The translations under genes and the position numbers were made by a program. A model generated the notes under the pieces. It was not told the origin of the DNA. It was given only the letters and a program-made list of their open reading frames with translations, and did no database searches. A stretch of DNA of 64,000 nucleotides from JBLXBZ01 sp048265185 (GTDB taxonomy: Bacteria > Pseudomonadota > Alphaproteobacteria > Rhizobiales > Stappiaceae): positions 1 through 64,000 of the forward strand of contig JBLXBZ010000010.1 of the NCBI GenBank assembly GCA_048265185.1. Direction: 5' to 3'. Numbering within the stretch: the stretch's first letter is position 1; each line of letters begins with the position of its first letter. Of the stretch, positions 50,176-58,493 are shown piece by piece.

Positions 50176-52929
50176 ATGAACGCTGTTGAGATCGAAGAAG
50201 CCATATCGGCATTGGCTGAACTTCCTTTCGACGCTGAAGAATTTCCGTTCGCCTTCCTTGAAGCCTTTGGCAATAAAGCCACGACGATCAAACGTTTGCG
50301 CAGTGGATCATCCAACAAATCTGACCACGGCGGGGTTCTTCAAACCAATAATATCCATTTGAAGGTTTGCGAGACAGGAGCGGTCACTGCCACTCTTGCA
50401 CAGCTCAAGCAAAGTCCCGCCACCACCAAGGCCAAGGCGAAATTCGTGCTGGCCACCGATGGCAGAGACCTTGAGGCGGAAGACCTGAACACCGGCGAGA
50501 CGATTGCCTGCGCCTATACTGACTTTCCCGATCACTTTGGCTTTTTCCTGCCACTGGCTGGCATTTCCACCGTCAAGCAAATCCGCGAAAGCGCCTTTGA
50601 CATCAAGGCGACCGGACGGCTCAATCGGCTGTATGTGGAGTTGCTGAAAGACAACCCTGAATGGGGCCGTGCGGAACGCCGTCACGATTTGAACCACTTC
50701 ATGGCGCGGTTAATCTTCTGCTTCTTTGCTGAAGACACCGATATTTTGAATAGCGAGGATCTGTTTACCGCCACCATTAGTCAAATGTCGGGCCGCGATA
50801 GCGCCAACACCCATGAGGTGATCAGCGAAATTTTCCGCGCCATGAATACGCCGATTGCCGAACGGGCAAAGGCAAATCTGCCGCGTTGGGCCGATGCGTT
50901 TCCTTATGTCAATGGCGGCCTGTTTTCAGGCAGTACAGACGTGCCGCGCTTTTCCAAGATTACGCGCTCTTACCTGATTCATATCGGCAGTCTCGACTGG
51001 ACAAAGATCAATCCCGATATCTTTGGTTCAATGATTCAAGCGGTTGCCGATGATGAAGAGCGCGGCGCGCTTGGCATGCACTACACCTCCGTGCCCAATA
51101 TTCTGAAAGTGCTGAACCCGCTGTTTCTCGATGATTTGCGCGAGAAGCTGGAAGAGGCAGGCGACAATCGGCGCAAACTCAAGAACCTGCGGGAACGGAT
51201 GGCCAAGATCAGGGTATTCGATCCGGCCTGCGGATCGGGCAACTTTCTTGTCATTGCCTATAAGGAAATGCGCGCCATAGAAGCGGAGATCAACCGTCGC
51301 CGTGGTGAAAGCGCCCGCAAGACGGATATTCCGCTGACCAACTATCGCGGGATCGAGCTGCGTGACTTCCCCGCCGAGATTGCCCGTCTGGCGCTGATTA
51401 TTGCCGAATATCAGTGCGATGTGACCTGGCGCGGTCAAAAGCAGGCTTTGGCCGAGTTCCTGCCGCTCAATGCTGAAAACTGGATCACCTGCGGCAACGC
51501 TTTGAGGCTCGACTGGCTGAGCATTTGTCCTCCGACTGGGACAGGCGTGAAGCACCATGCCGATGATTTGTTCATGTCGCCCGTCGATCAAGCCGAGATT
51601 GACTTCGAGAACGAAGGTGGAGAGACTTATATTTGTGGCAATCCGCCCTATCTCGGCTCAACATGGCAGAGCAAAGAGCAAAAGGAAGATCTGGGCCGCA
51701 TTTTCGAAGGCCGGGTCAAAAGCTGGAAGTCGCTTGATTATGTTGCCGGCTGGTTTATGAAAGCCGCTGATTACGGGCAGCACACGCCAACCGTTTCGGC
51801 CTTTGTGTCCACCAACTCCATTTGTCAGGGACAGCAGGTGCCAATCCTGTGGCCGGAGATATTCAACACCGGGCACAAAATCGCCTTCGCCCATACATCG
51901 TTCAAATGGAACAATCTCGCCAGTCACAATGCAGGCGTCACCGTGGTGATTGTTGCAATTGCGCGTGGCACGCTTAAAGCACGACGGCTGTTTTCCGAAA
52001 CCAAAGCCAATGGCGCAGAAGAGCGGCAGGTTGAAAATATCAATGCCTATCTCGTAGCCGGGCCGAATGTTGATCTCCAAAAGTCTACACAACCAATCAA
52101 TGGTGTAACCGCTATGGATCGAGGCGAAAGCGCGGTCGACGGCGGTGGTTTGCTGCTATCAGGAGATGAAGCCGAAGCGATACGAATCGAAAATGCGACA
52201 GCGTATAAAAAATTCGTTAGGCCTTATATCGGCTCAGAGGAGCTTATTAATGGAAAAACCAGATTTGCTCTGTGGATTAAGGACACAGACGCAGTCAAAG
52301 CGGCGGATACGGCACTTATCGCAGCTCGTCTTGTTCAAGTGAAAAACATGCGAGCCACCAGCAAAAAGTCACAAACGCAAGATGCGGCGGCATGGCCGCA
52401 TCGTTTCGGTGAAGTCCGACACAAGCCATCTGATTACACGATCGTGGTCCCACGGGTGAGTTCTGAGAACCGCGATTTTCTGCCCGTTGGCATCGTTAAG
52501 GGCGGCACAATTATCGGCGACCGAAACTTCGCCCTCTATGATGCCCCGCTATGGAACATGGCGTTGATCGCCTCGCGCCTGCACTGGGTCTGGATCGGAA
52601 CGGTCTGTGTGCGAATGCGAACCGACTTTAGCTATTCCAACACTCTCGGCTGGAACACCTTTCCTGTTCCCAAACTCACTGAAAAAAACCGAGAAGACCT
52701 GACCCGATGCGCCGAAGACATCCTTCTGGCGCGCGAGGCGCATTTCCCGGCCACCATTGCCGATCTCTATGACCCGGAAAAAATGCCCGAAAACCTGCGC
52801 GCCGCCCACGCCCGCAACGACGAGACCCTTGAGCGCATCTATATCGGCCGCCGCTTCAAAAACGACACGGAACGGCTGGAAAAACTGTTCGACATGTACA
52901 CCAAGATGACGACGAAGGTGAGCGCATGA
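50176..52929 (+). CDS. MmeI-like N6-adenine DNA methyltransferase without visible nuclease motif
   Basis: A 917-residue protein. The SAM motif DPACGSGNFLVIAYKEMRAIE starts near residue 350 and the catalytic NPPY (CGNPPYLGS) near 489, giving the gamma-class order of MmeI/type IIL enzymes; the region 490-860 should hold the target-recognition domain. In MmeI the N-terminal part is a D-ExK nuclease; in the equivalent region here (about 50-75, GGVLQTNNIHLKVCETG) I find no such triad, so this looks like a methylase only. ATG at 50176; the next gene overlaps by 4 bases. It probably marks self DNA for the operon. Confidence 0.87.
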   Translation: MNAVEIEEAISALAELPFDAEEFPFAFLEAFGNKATTIKRLRSGSSNKSDHGGVLQTNNIHLKVCETGAVTATLAQLKQSPATTKAKAKFVLATDGRDLEAEDLNTGETIACAYTDFPDHFGFFLPLAGISTVKQIRESAFDIKATGRLNRLYVELLKDNPEWGRAERRHDLNHFMARLIFCFFAEDTDILNSEDLFTATISQMSGRDSANTHEVISEIFRAMNTPIAERAKANLPRWADAFPYVNGGLFSGSTDVPRFSKITRSYLIHIGSLDWTKINPDIFGSMIQAVADDEERGALGMHYTSVPNILKVLNPLFLDDLREKLEEAGDNRRKLKNLRERMAKIRVFDPACGSGNFLVIAYKEMRAIEAEINRRRGESARKTDIPLTNYRGIELRDFPAEIARLALIIAEYQCDVTWRGQKQALAEFLPLNAENWITCGNALRLDWLSICPPTGTGVKHHADDLFMSPVDQAEIDFENEGGETYICGNPPYLGSTWQSKEQKEDLGRIFEGRVKSWKSLDYVAGWFMKAADYGQHTPTVSAFVSTNSICQGQQVPILWPEIFNTGHKIAFAHTSFKWNNLASHNAGVTVVIVAIARGTLKARRLFSETKANGAEERQVENINAYLVAGPNVDLQKSTQPINGVTAMDRGESAVDGGGLLLSGDEAEAIRIENATAYKKFVRPYIGSEELINGKTRFALWIKDTDAVKAADTALIAARLVQVKNMRATSKKSQTQDAAAWPHRFGEVRHKPSDYTIVVPRVSSENRDFLPVGIVKGGTIIGDRNFALYDAPLWNMALIASRLHWVWIGTVCVRMRTDFSYSNTLGWNTFPVPKLTEKNREDLTRCAEDILLAREAHFPATIADLYDPEKMPENLRAAHARNDETLERIYIGRRFKNDTERLEKLFDMYTKMTTKVSA

Positions 52930-54398
52930 CGCCTGACCCTGTGATGAGCGCGCAGCGCACCCGCAAACTGATCGATGATCTGCGCGCCAAGCCTGCGGAA
53001 ACGTCGTGGATCGAGTTCAAGGAAAATAACGTCGGCGGGCCGCTGATCGGCAAGCTGATCTCGGCCCTGTCCAACGCCGCGCGTCTGGCCGATCAACATT
53101 TCGCCTATGTCGTATGGGGCGTGCGCGACAGCGACCACGCGGTTGTCGGCACCACTTTTGAACCTACGGTGAAAAAAGAGAAAGGCCAGCCGCTGGAATT
53201 TTGGATCGCCAATCACCTCCAGCCAAGCATCGAGCTCCGGTTTGAAGAAGTGGATCACGATGGCCAGCGCCTGATCCTGTTGACGATCCCCGCTGCCGCC
53301 ACAGCGCCCGTTGAATTTGACCGCACCGCCTATCTGCGCATTGGCAGCGCCACGCCCCGCCTGTCCGACCACCCCGAGCGCCTACGTGCCCTCTGGGCAA
53401 AGCTACAGCCCTATGCGTGGGAGACAGGCATCGCCGCGCAGTTTCTGACCGGTGATGAGGTTTTGGCGCGGTTGGACTATGCCAACTATTTCGATCTGAC
53501 TGCACAACCCTTACCTGATAACAGACAAGGGATATTCGATAAGCTGTTGGCGGATCGCCTGATCCAGAAAGACGTGAGTGACCATTGGAACATCACCAAT
53601 CTCGGCGCGATCCTCTATGCCAAAAAGTTGGCCGATTTTGGCCCTTCGGTAGAGCGTAAAGGTGTTCGCTTTGTAGCCTATGTAGGCACCGGCCGTGCAG
53701 ATGATGTGGTCCATCGCCATGACGGCCAGCGCGGCTATGCAGCAGGATTTCAAGGGTTGGTGAATTACATCGACGGCCTTTTGCCGCGTAACGAGCTTAT
53801 CGGAAAAGCCTTCCGCGAGGAACGCCCGCTTTACCCCTCAATCTCGATCCGCGAAGTAATCGCCAATGCGTTGATCCACCAAGACATGACGATCACCGGA
53901 GCCGGGCCGCTGATCGAACTATTCAGCGACCGGATGGAGATTACCAACCCCGGCGCGCCATTGGTCAGTCCGGATCGTTTTCTGGATTCGCCCCCACGAT
54001 CACGCAACGAGGCCCTTGCATCACTGATGCGGCGTATGAAGCTGTGTGAAGAACAAGGCACCGGTATCGACAAGGTGATCACGGCAGTCGAGCTCCACCA
54101 GTTACCTCCACCGGACTTCCGCAGGGAAGGCGACGCCGTGCGTGTCGTTCTGTTTGCCCCGCGTCGCTTTGCCGATATGACGCCAGAAGAGGCTGTGCGG
54201 GCCTGTTTCCAGCACGCCGCGCTGAAATATATAGGCGGCCAGAAGATGACGAACGCCACGCTGCGCGAACGGCTCGGCATCGACGATCAGAACGCTGCGC
54301 AGGCGTCACGGGTGATCCGCACGACATTGGATGCCGGCTTGATCCGGCCAGCCGATTCAGAGCGCCCGCGTGCCGGCTATGTACCTGCATGGGCGTGA
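52926..54398 (+). CDS. Schlafen/AlbA_2-domain protein with GHKL-like ATPase region
   Basis: A 490-residue protein. Residues about 15-130 are an AlbA_2 domain (TSWIEFKENNVGGPLIGKLI then AYVVWGVRDSDHAVVGT), related to Schlafen RNase domains. Residues about 300-390 match the HATPase_c_4 pattern (SIREVIANALIHQDM, then FSDRMEITNPGAPL and CEEQGTGIDKVI), and a C-terminal winged helix follows. Such proteins occur in many defence loci, usually with an unproven role: regulator, sensor or tRNA/DNA-acting effector. ATGA overlap with the methyltransferase gene. Confidence 0.83.
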   Translation: MTPDPVMSAQRTRKLIDDLRAKPAETSWIEFKENNVGGPLIGKLISALSNAARLADQHFAYVVWGVRDSDHAVVGTTFEPTVKKEKGQPLEFWIANHLQPSIELRFEEVDHDGQRLILLTIPAAATAPVEFDRTAYLRIGSATPRLSDHPERLRALWAKLQPYAWETGIAAQFLTGDEVLARLDYANYFDLTAQPLPDNRQGIFDKLLADRLIQKDVSDHWNITNLGAILYAKKLADFGPSVERKGVRFVAYVGTGRADDVVHRHDGQRGYAAGFQGLVNYIDGLLPRNELIGKAFREERPLYPSISIREVIANALIHQDMTITGAGPLIELFSDRMEITNPGAPLVSPDRFLDSPPRSRNEALASLMRRMKLCEEQGTGIDKVITAVELHQLPPPDFRREGDAVRVVLFAPRRFADMTPEEAVRACFQHAALKYIGGQKMTNATLRERLGIDDQNAAQASRVIRTTLDAGLIRPADSERPRAGYVPAWA

Positions 54399-54577
54399 GC
54401 GGGAAAAGATTTGATCGGGTTTTGATTGAGGCGATGCCGGTAGGAGGGTTTGGTTTGAAAAAAAGTTATAAATCAATGTTTTATGATGGTTTCAGAGTGG
54501 AGAGATTACTTGATCGGGTTTTGATTATTTGCCCTAACACGGAAGCTCTTGCGGACGCTAGAAAGAAAACGACATGA
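54389..54577 (+). CDS. Small coupled gene in the defence operon (62 residues)
   Basis: Overlaps the AlbA_2 stop by 10 bases and the helicase start by 4 (ATGA), so it is tightly placed for coupled translation. The protein is MGVSGKRFDRVLIEAMPVGG in its first third, and DRVLI returns at LLDRVLIICP. The underlying 17-base sequence TTGATCGGGTTTTGATT occurs twice (54411 and 54510), 99 bases apart and in frame. No family is recognised. It could be a real small component, or the remains of a duplicated segment. Confidence 0.5.
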   Translation: MGVSGKRFDRVLIEAMPVGGFGLKKSYKSMFYDGFRVERLLDRVLIICPNTEALADARKKTT

Positions 54578-56625
54578 AAAAAAAAGTCCCCTCAGTTTCC
54601 GTCACCTATGCGCAGAATGGCAGCTCCAGCAAGTCCAACGAGCTTGGCATGCGGACGATGCAGGAGCGCGCCTTTGAAAGGCGGGGGGAGCAGTATCTTT
54701 TGATCAAGTCGCCGCCCGCCTCTGGCAAAAGCCGCGCTTTGATGTTTATCGCGCTCGACAAACTGGCGAACCAAGGTCTCAAACAGGCGATCGTGGTGGT
54801 GCCGGAAAAATCGATCGGCGCAAGCTTCAATGACGAGCCGTTGACCAAATTTGGTTTCTGGGCGGATTGGACGGTCGCGCCGAAATGGAACCTGTGCAAC
54901 TCGCCAGGGACGGATGGCGGCAAGGTCAAATCAGTCGCCGCCTTTCTTGAGAGCGGTGATCAGATCCTAGTTTGCACCCATGCGACCTTTCGCTTTGCTG
55001 TGGAGAGGCTAGGCGTAGAGGCGTTTGACGATCGGCTGATCGCCGTGGACGAATTCCACCACGTCTCTGCCAGTGAAGATAGTATTTTGGGCAAGCAGCT
55101 CAATGACTTCATCGCTCGTGACCGCGTGCATGTGGTGGCCATGACAGGCAGCTATTTTCGCGGTGACGCCGTGCCGATCTTATTGCCAGAAAATGAAGCT
55201 AAGTTCGATACGATCACCTATACCTACTATGAGCAGTTGAACGGCTACAAATACCTGAAAACGCTCGATATCGGATATTTCTTCTACTCAGGCTCCTATG
55301 CTGACGACATCCTGAAGGTGCTCGATCCGAACGAGAAGACGATCTTGCACATCCCGAGCGTGAATTCACGCGAGAGTACGAAGGACAAGCATCGCGAGGT
55401 CGAGCATATTATCGATGCGCTGGGCGATTGGCAGGGCGCCGATCCGACCACCGGCTTTCAGCTTGTGAAGACGCCTGAAGGGCGCATTCTGAAGATTGCT
55501 GATCTGGTGGATGATGAGGCGGTGAAGCGCGACAAGGTATCCGGCGCGCTGAAAGATCCCTCCCAGAAGAACAACCGCGATCATGTGGACATAATCATCG
55601 CCCTGGGAATGGCTAAAGAGGGTTTCGACTGGATTTGGTGCGAACATGCGCTGACAGTCGGTTATCGAGCGAGCCTGACAGAGGTCGTGCAGATCATCGG
55701 CCGAGCAACCCGCGACGCCGAAGGGAAATCCCGCGCACGCTTTACTAATCTTATCGCAGAACCGGATGCGAGCGAAGCGGCGGTCACTGAGGCGGTGAAC
55801 GATACGCTGAAGGCAATCGCCGCCAGCTTGCTCATGGAGAAGGTGCTTGCCCCGCGTTTCAACTTCACACCGAAGACCCCCAAGAGCGAGCCGGTTGAAG
55901 GCTTCAACTACGGTGAAGGCGGCTATGACCCCGCGAAGGAAAATGTCGGCTTCAACGAGGAAAGCGGTCAATTCCAAATCGAGATCAAGGGATTGGTGGA
56001 GCCAAAGAGCAAAGAGGCCGAGCGCATTTGCCAAGAGGACTTGAACGAGGTGATCACCGCCTTTGTTCAGGACAAGACGACGATCGAACGCGGGCTATTT
56101 GATGAAGAGCTGGTGCCCGAAGAGCTGACACAGGTGCGAATGGGCAAGATCATCGAGGCGAAGTTCCCTGAACTTGACGCTGAGGATCAAGAGGCTGTGC
56201 GCCAACATGCTATAACCGCACTAAACCTGACTCAAAAGGCCAAAGAGGCCATTCTCATGTCGTCGGATGACGAAGAGAAAGCAAGCGGTAATACGGCGTT
56301 GATCGACGGTGTGCGCAAATTTGCGATGGATGTGCGCGAGCTCGACATTGACCTCATCGATAGGATCAATCCCTTTGGCCAAGCCTATGCGATCTTGGCC
56401 AAAGCTATGAGCGAGGAAAGTCTGAAGCAGGTACAAGCGGTGATTTCAGCAAAAAAGGTGAAGCTCTCCCCTGAAGAGGCGCGTGATCTGGCGTGCCGCG
56501 CTACAAAGTTTAAACAAGAGCGTGGACGCTTGCCAGACATAACTTCCCCAGACGCCTGGGAAAAGAAGATGGCTGAGGGCGTGGCCTACCTTGTGCGTAT
56601 GAAGCAGGAGGCCGCCAATGGCTAA
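54574..56625 (+). CDS. SF2 DEAD/DEAH-like helicase
   Basis: A 683-residue helicase. Walker A is SPPASGKSRALMF (about 46-53), Walker B is LIAVDEFHHV (near 157, a DEFH variant of DEAH), motif III is VVAMTGSYF, and motif VI is EVVQIIGRATRD (near 374). The C-terminal 250 residues are acidic, helical and have no recognised domain. It should translocate on or unwind nucleic acid and act with the GIY-YIG protein encoded next. Its stop overlaps the nuclease start by 8 bases. Confidence 0.85.
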   Translation: MKKKVPSVSVTYAQNGSSSKSNELGMRTMQERAFERRGEQYLLIKSPPASGKSRALMFIALDKLANQGLKQAIVVVPEKSIGASFNDEPLTKFGFWADWTVAPKWNLCNSPGTDGGKVKSVAAFLESGDQILVCTHATFRFAVERLGVEAFDDRLIAVDEFHHVSASEDSILGKQLNDFIARDRVHVVAMTGSYFRGDAVPILLPENEAKFDTITYTYYEQLNGYKYLKTLDIGYFFYSGSYADDILKVLDPNEKTILHIPSVNSRESTKDKHREVEHIIDALGDWQGADPTTGFQLVKTPEGRILKIADLVDDEAVKRDKVSGALKDPSQKNNRDHVDIIIALGMAKEGFDWIWCEHALTVGYRASLTEVVQIIGRATRDAEGKSRARFTNLIAEPDASEAAVTEAVNDTLKAIAASLLMEKVLAPRFNFTPKTPKSEPVEGFNYGEGGYDPAKENVGFNEESGQFQIEIKGLVEPKSKEAERICQEDLNEVITAFVQDKTTIERGLFDEELVPEELTQVRMGKIIEAKFPELDAEDQEAVRQHAITALNLTQKAKEAILMSSDDEEKASGNTALIDGVRKFAMDVRELDIDLIDRINPFGQAYAILAKAMSEESLKQVQAVISAKKVKLSPEEARDLACRATKFKQERGRLPDITSPDAWEKKMAEGVAYLVRMKQEAANG

Positions 56626-57823
56626 AGAATTCACTCAGGAAGACGATGCGCTTCTGGTTGAGCTTGGCGTTGAGGTGGAGACGAAGAAGGTCATTCGTCA
56701 TACACCCCGCGAAGAACGTATTATTGCGGGCTTCGAAGAGGTAAAGCGGTTTGTCGAGGAGCATGGGCGTGCACCGCAACACGGGGAAGGGCGCGATATT
56801 TTTGAGCGCCTTTACGCTGTCAGGCTAGAGCGCATTCGTGAGCTTCAGGAGTGCCGCGAGCTGGTCGAGCCTTTGGACGAGACGGGACTCTTAACCGGTG
56901 CAGCCAAAGCGCAATTGGCTGATGAGGAAGAGCTCGACGATGATGCGCTTCTGGCTGAGTTGGGGGTCGAGGTTGGAGCTCCCCCGATCACGGAGCTGAA
57001 GCATGTTCGATCGACCGCTGAAAAGAAGGCCGCCGAAGAGGTGGCGAACCGCGAAAAATGTGAAGACTTCGATACCTTCAAGCCACTTTTCGAGAAAGTG
57101 CAGAAAGAACTGGATAGCGGCTTGCGTGACACGCGACCTTTCGAGATGAAAGCTGAGATCGAGAAAGGACGCTTCTTTATCGTCGGAGGACAGAAAGCCT
57201 ACGTCGCGGACAAGGGCGAGACGACAACCACCGATCAGGGACGCACAGACGCTCGTCTACGGGTGATTTTCGACAATGGCACCGAAAGCAACATGCTCAT
57301 GCGATCGCTTCAGCGCGCCTTGAACAAGGACGAAGCAGGACGACGGATCACCGAGCCGACCGCCGGTCCCTTGTTCTCTGATCAGACGATCGACGGAGAC
57401 GAGGCAAGCGGAACAATCTATGTGCTACGCAGCAAATCCAACCACCCGCTTGTGGCAGAGAACCAAGACCTGGTGCATAAGATCGGTGTCACCAATATGG
57501 ACGTGGGAAAGCGCATTGCAGGGGCTCACCTTCAGCCGACATTCTTGATGGCCAATGTCGAGATCGTGGCAACTTATGAGCTTTACAACATCAACCGAAC
57601 GAAGCTGGAAAACCTGATCCATCGCATTTTTGAGCCCGCACGGCTTGAGATCGAGATTATGGACCGCTTTGGGCGACCAGTTGTGCCACGCGAGTGGTTT
57701 CTCGTTCCGCTCTTTGTGATCAAGGAAGCGGTTGATAAGATCAAGGACGGGACGATTTCAGGCTATGTTTACGATCCCAAAGAGGCGAAATTGGCGAAGA
57801 GACCAGAGAAGGAAACAGGTTAA
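56618..57823 (+). CDS. GIY-YIG nuclease (T5orf172 type)
   Basis: A 401-residue protein. The C-terminal GIY-YIG domain (about 266-385) has the variant TIYVLRSKS, HKIGVTNMDVGKRIAGAHLQ with the conserved arginine, and KLENLIHRIFEPARL with the metal-binding glutamate. The N-terminal half carries an acidic 12-residue motif twice: DDALLVELGVEV (9-20) and DDALLAELGVEV (108-119), perhaps docking motifs for a partner. It is the most likely DNA-cutting subunit of the operon. ATG 56618 lies within the helicase end. Confidence 0.85.
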   Translation: MAKEFTQEDDALLVELGVEVETKKVIRHTPREERIIAGFEEVKRFVEEHGRAPQHGEGRDIFERLYAVRLERIRELQECRELVEPLDETGLLTGAAKAQLADEEELDDDALLAELGVEVGAPPITELKHVRSTAEKKAAEEVANREKCEDFDTFKPLFEKVQKELDSGLRDTRPFEMKAEIEKGRFFIVGGQKAYVADKGETTTTDQGRTDARLRVIFDNGTESNMLMRSLQRALNKDEAGRRITEPTAGPLFSDQTIDGDEASGTIYVLRSKSNHPLVAENQDLVHKIGVTNMDVGKRIAGAHLQPTFLMANVEIVATYELYNINRTKLENLIHRIFEPARLEIEIMDRFGRPVVPREWFLVPLFVIKEAVDKIKDGTISGYVYDPKEAKLAKRPEKETG

Positions 57824-58085
57824 GCCTGTTTCAAATGCGCTGAACATGGCCTTTCTGAATAATGAAGCACAAATATTTGCGCTCACTATTAGTAAGCATT
57901 GGCGTGTCATTGATAAATGCACGAATGAAATAAGAGCTGACCATGTGTTATGTTTGAACCATGGTCGCACAATCAGCTGGAGAAGACGCTATCCTTCTCA
58001 AGCTCACCAGTGACCGCACCCCTTCCAACATAGATTCGCAGCAAGACGATCGCAAAAGAACGATGAATTCCTAGCGCTTTCTTTA

Positions 58086-58106
58086 TGGTGGGTAGGTTGG
58101 CGGGTA
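58086..58106 (+). repeat. 21-bp island-end repeat, right copy
   Basis: TGGTGGGTAGG followed by TTGGCGGGTA matches the left copy (46505-46525) at 20 of 21 positions in the same orientation. The 11.58 kb between copies holds the integrase and the defence operon. It marks the inner side of the right boundary. Confidence 0.7.
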
Positions 58107-58149
58107 GCACCAAAAAAATTGAAAATAATTAAGTTTTATTAAGGGGGGA

Positions 58150-58169
58150 TGGCGGAGAGGAAGGGATTC
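58150..58169 (-). repeat. tRNA-Ser 3'-end copy (putative attachment core)
   Basis: Read on the minus strand, GAATCCCTTCCTCTCCGCCA is the T-loop end, acceptor strand and CCA of an alphaproteobacterial-type tRNA-Ser. No tRNA body follows. Such fragments are left when an element integrates into a tRNA 3' end. It lies 43 bases beyond the 21-bp repeat. Confidence 0.6.
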
Positions 58170-58493
58170 ACTACTATTATTAAGTCTTTGTTTTTTAGAC
58201 TATTAAATGTATTTTTTGATAAGCTTGTTGCTCAAATTGTTGCTCATTTTGTGGGTCTAATGTAAGTGCTCAAAGCCGTATGAAGCGTGGGGTTTTGCTT
58301 TTGTGGAGTGTTTCAGTCTATTCGAGTGTCTCCTGCATTGCCTTTCGGACGTGTTTGAGGTTGAAAAAGAACTTCGAAGGCGTCTAGAAAACGAGAGGCT
58401 ATTCAGGGTTTAGTGGAGTGAAGCTTTGCTGGATCACCGTGCTCTGACTGATCTTAACCACAAAATCTGTTAGGTGTTATTGGAAGTTAATTG

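Larger units (their letters stand above)
57824..58493. other. Intergenic region at the right end of the island
   Basis: Its 670 AT-rich bases contain the right copy of the 21-bp repeat (58086-58106) and a tRNA-Ser 3'-end copy (58150-58169). I support no coding region; short frames here overlap only noise. Confidence 0.6.

Noticed and set aside
50176..57823. Assignment to BREX or DISARM
   Set aside because: Methylase plus helicase is suggestive, but PglZ, BrxC, DrmA and DrmB-type genes are absent and the helicase and methylase families differ.
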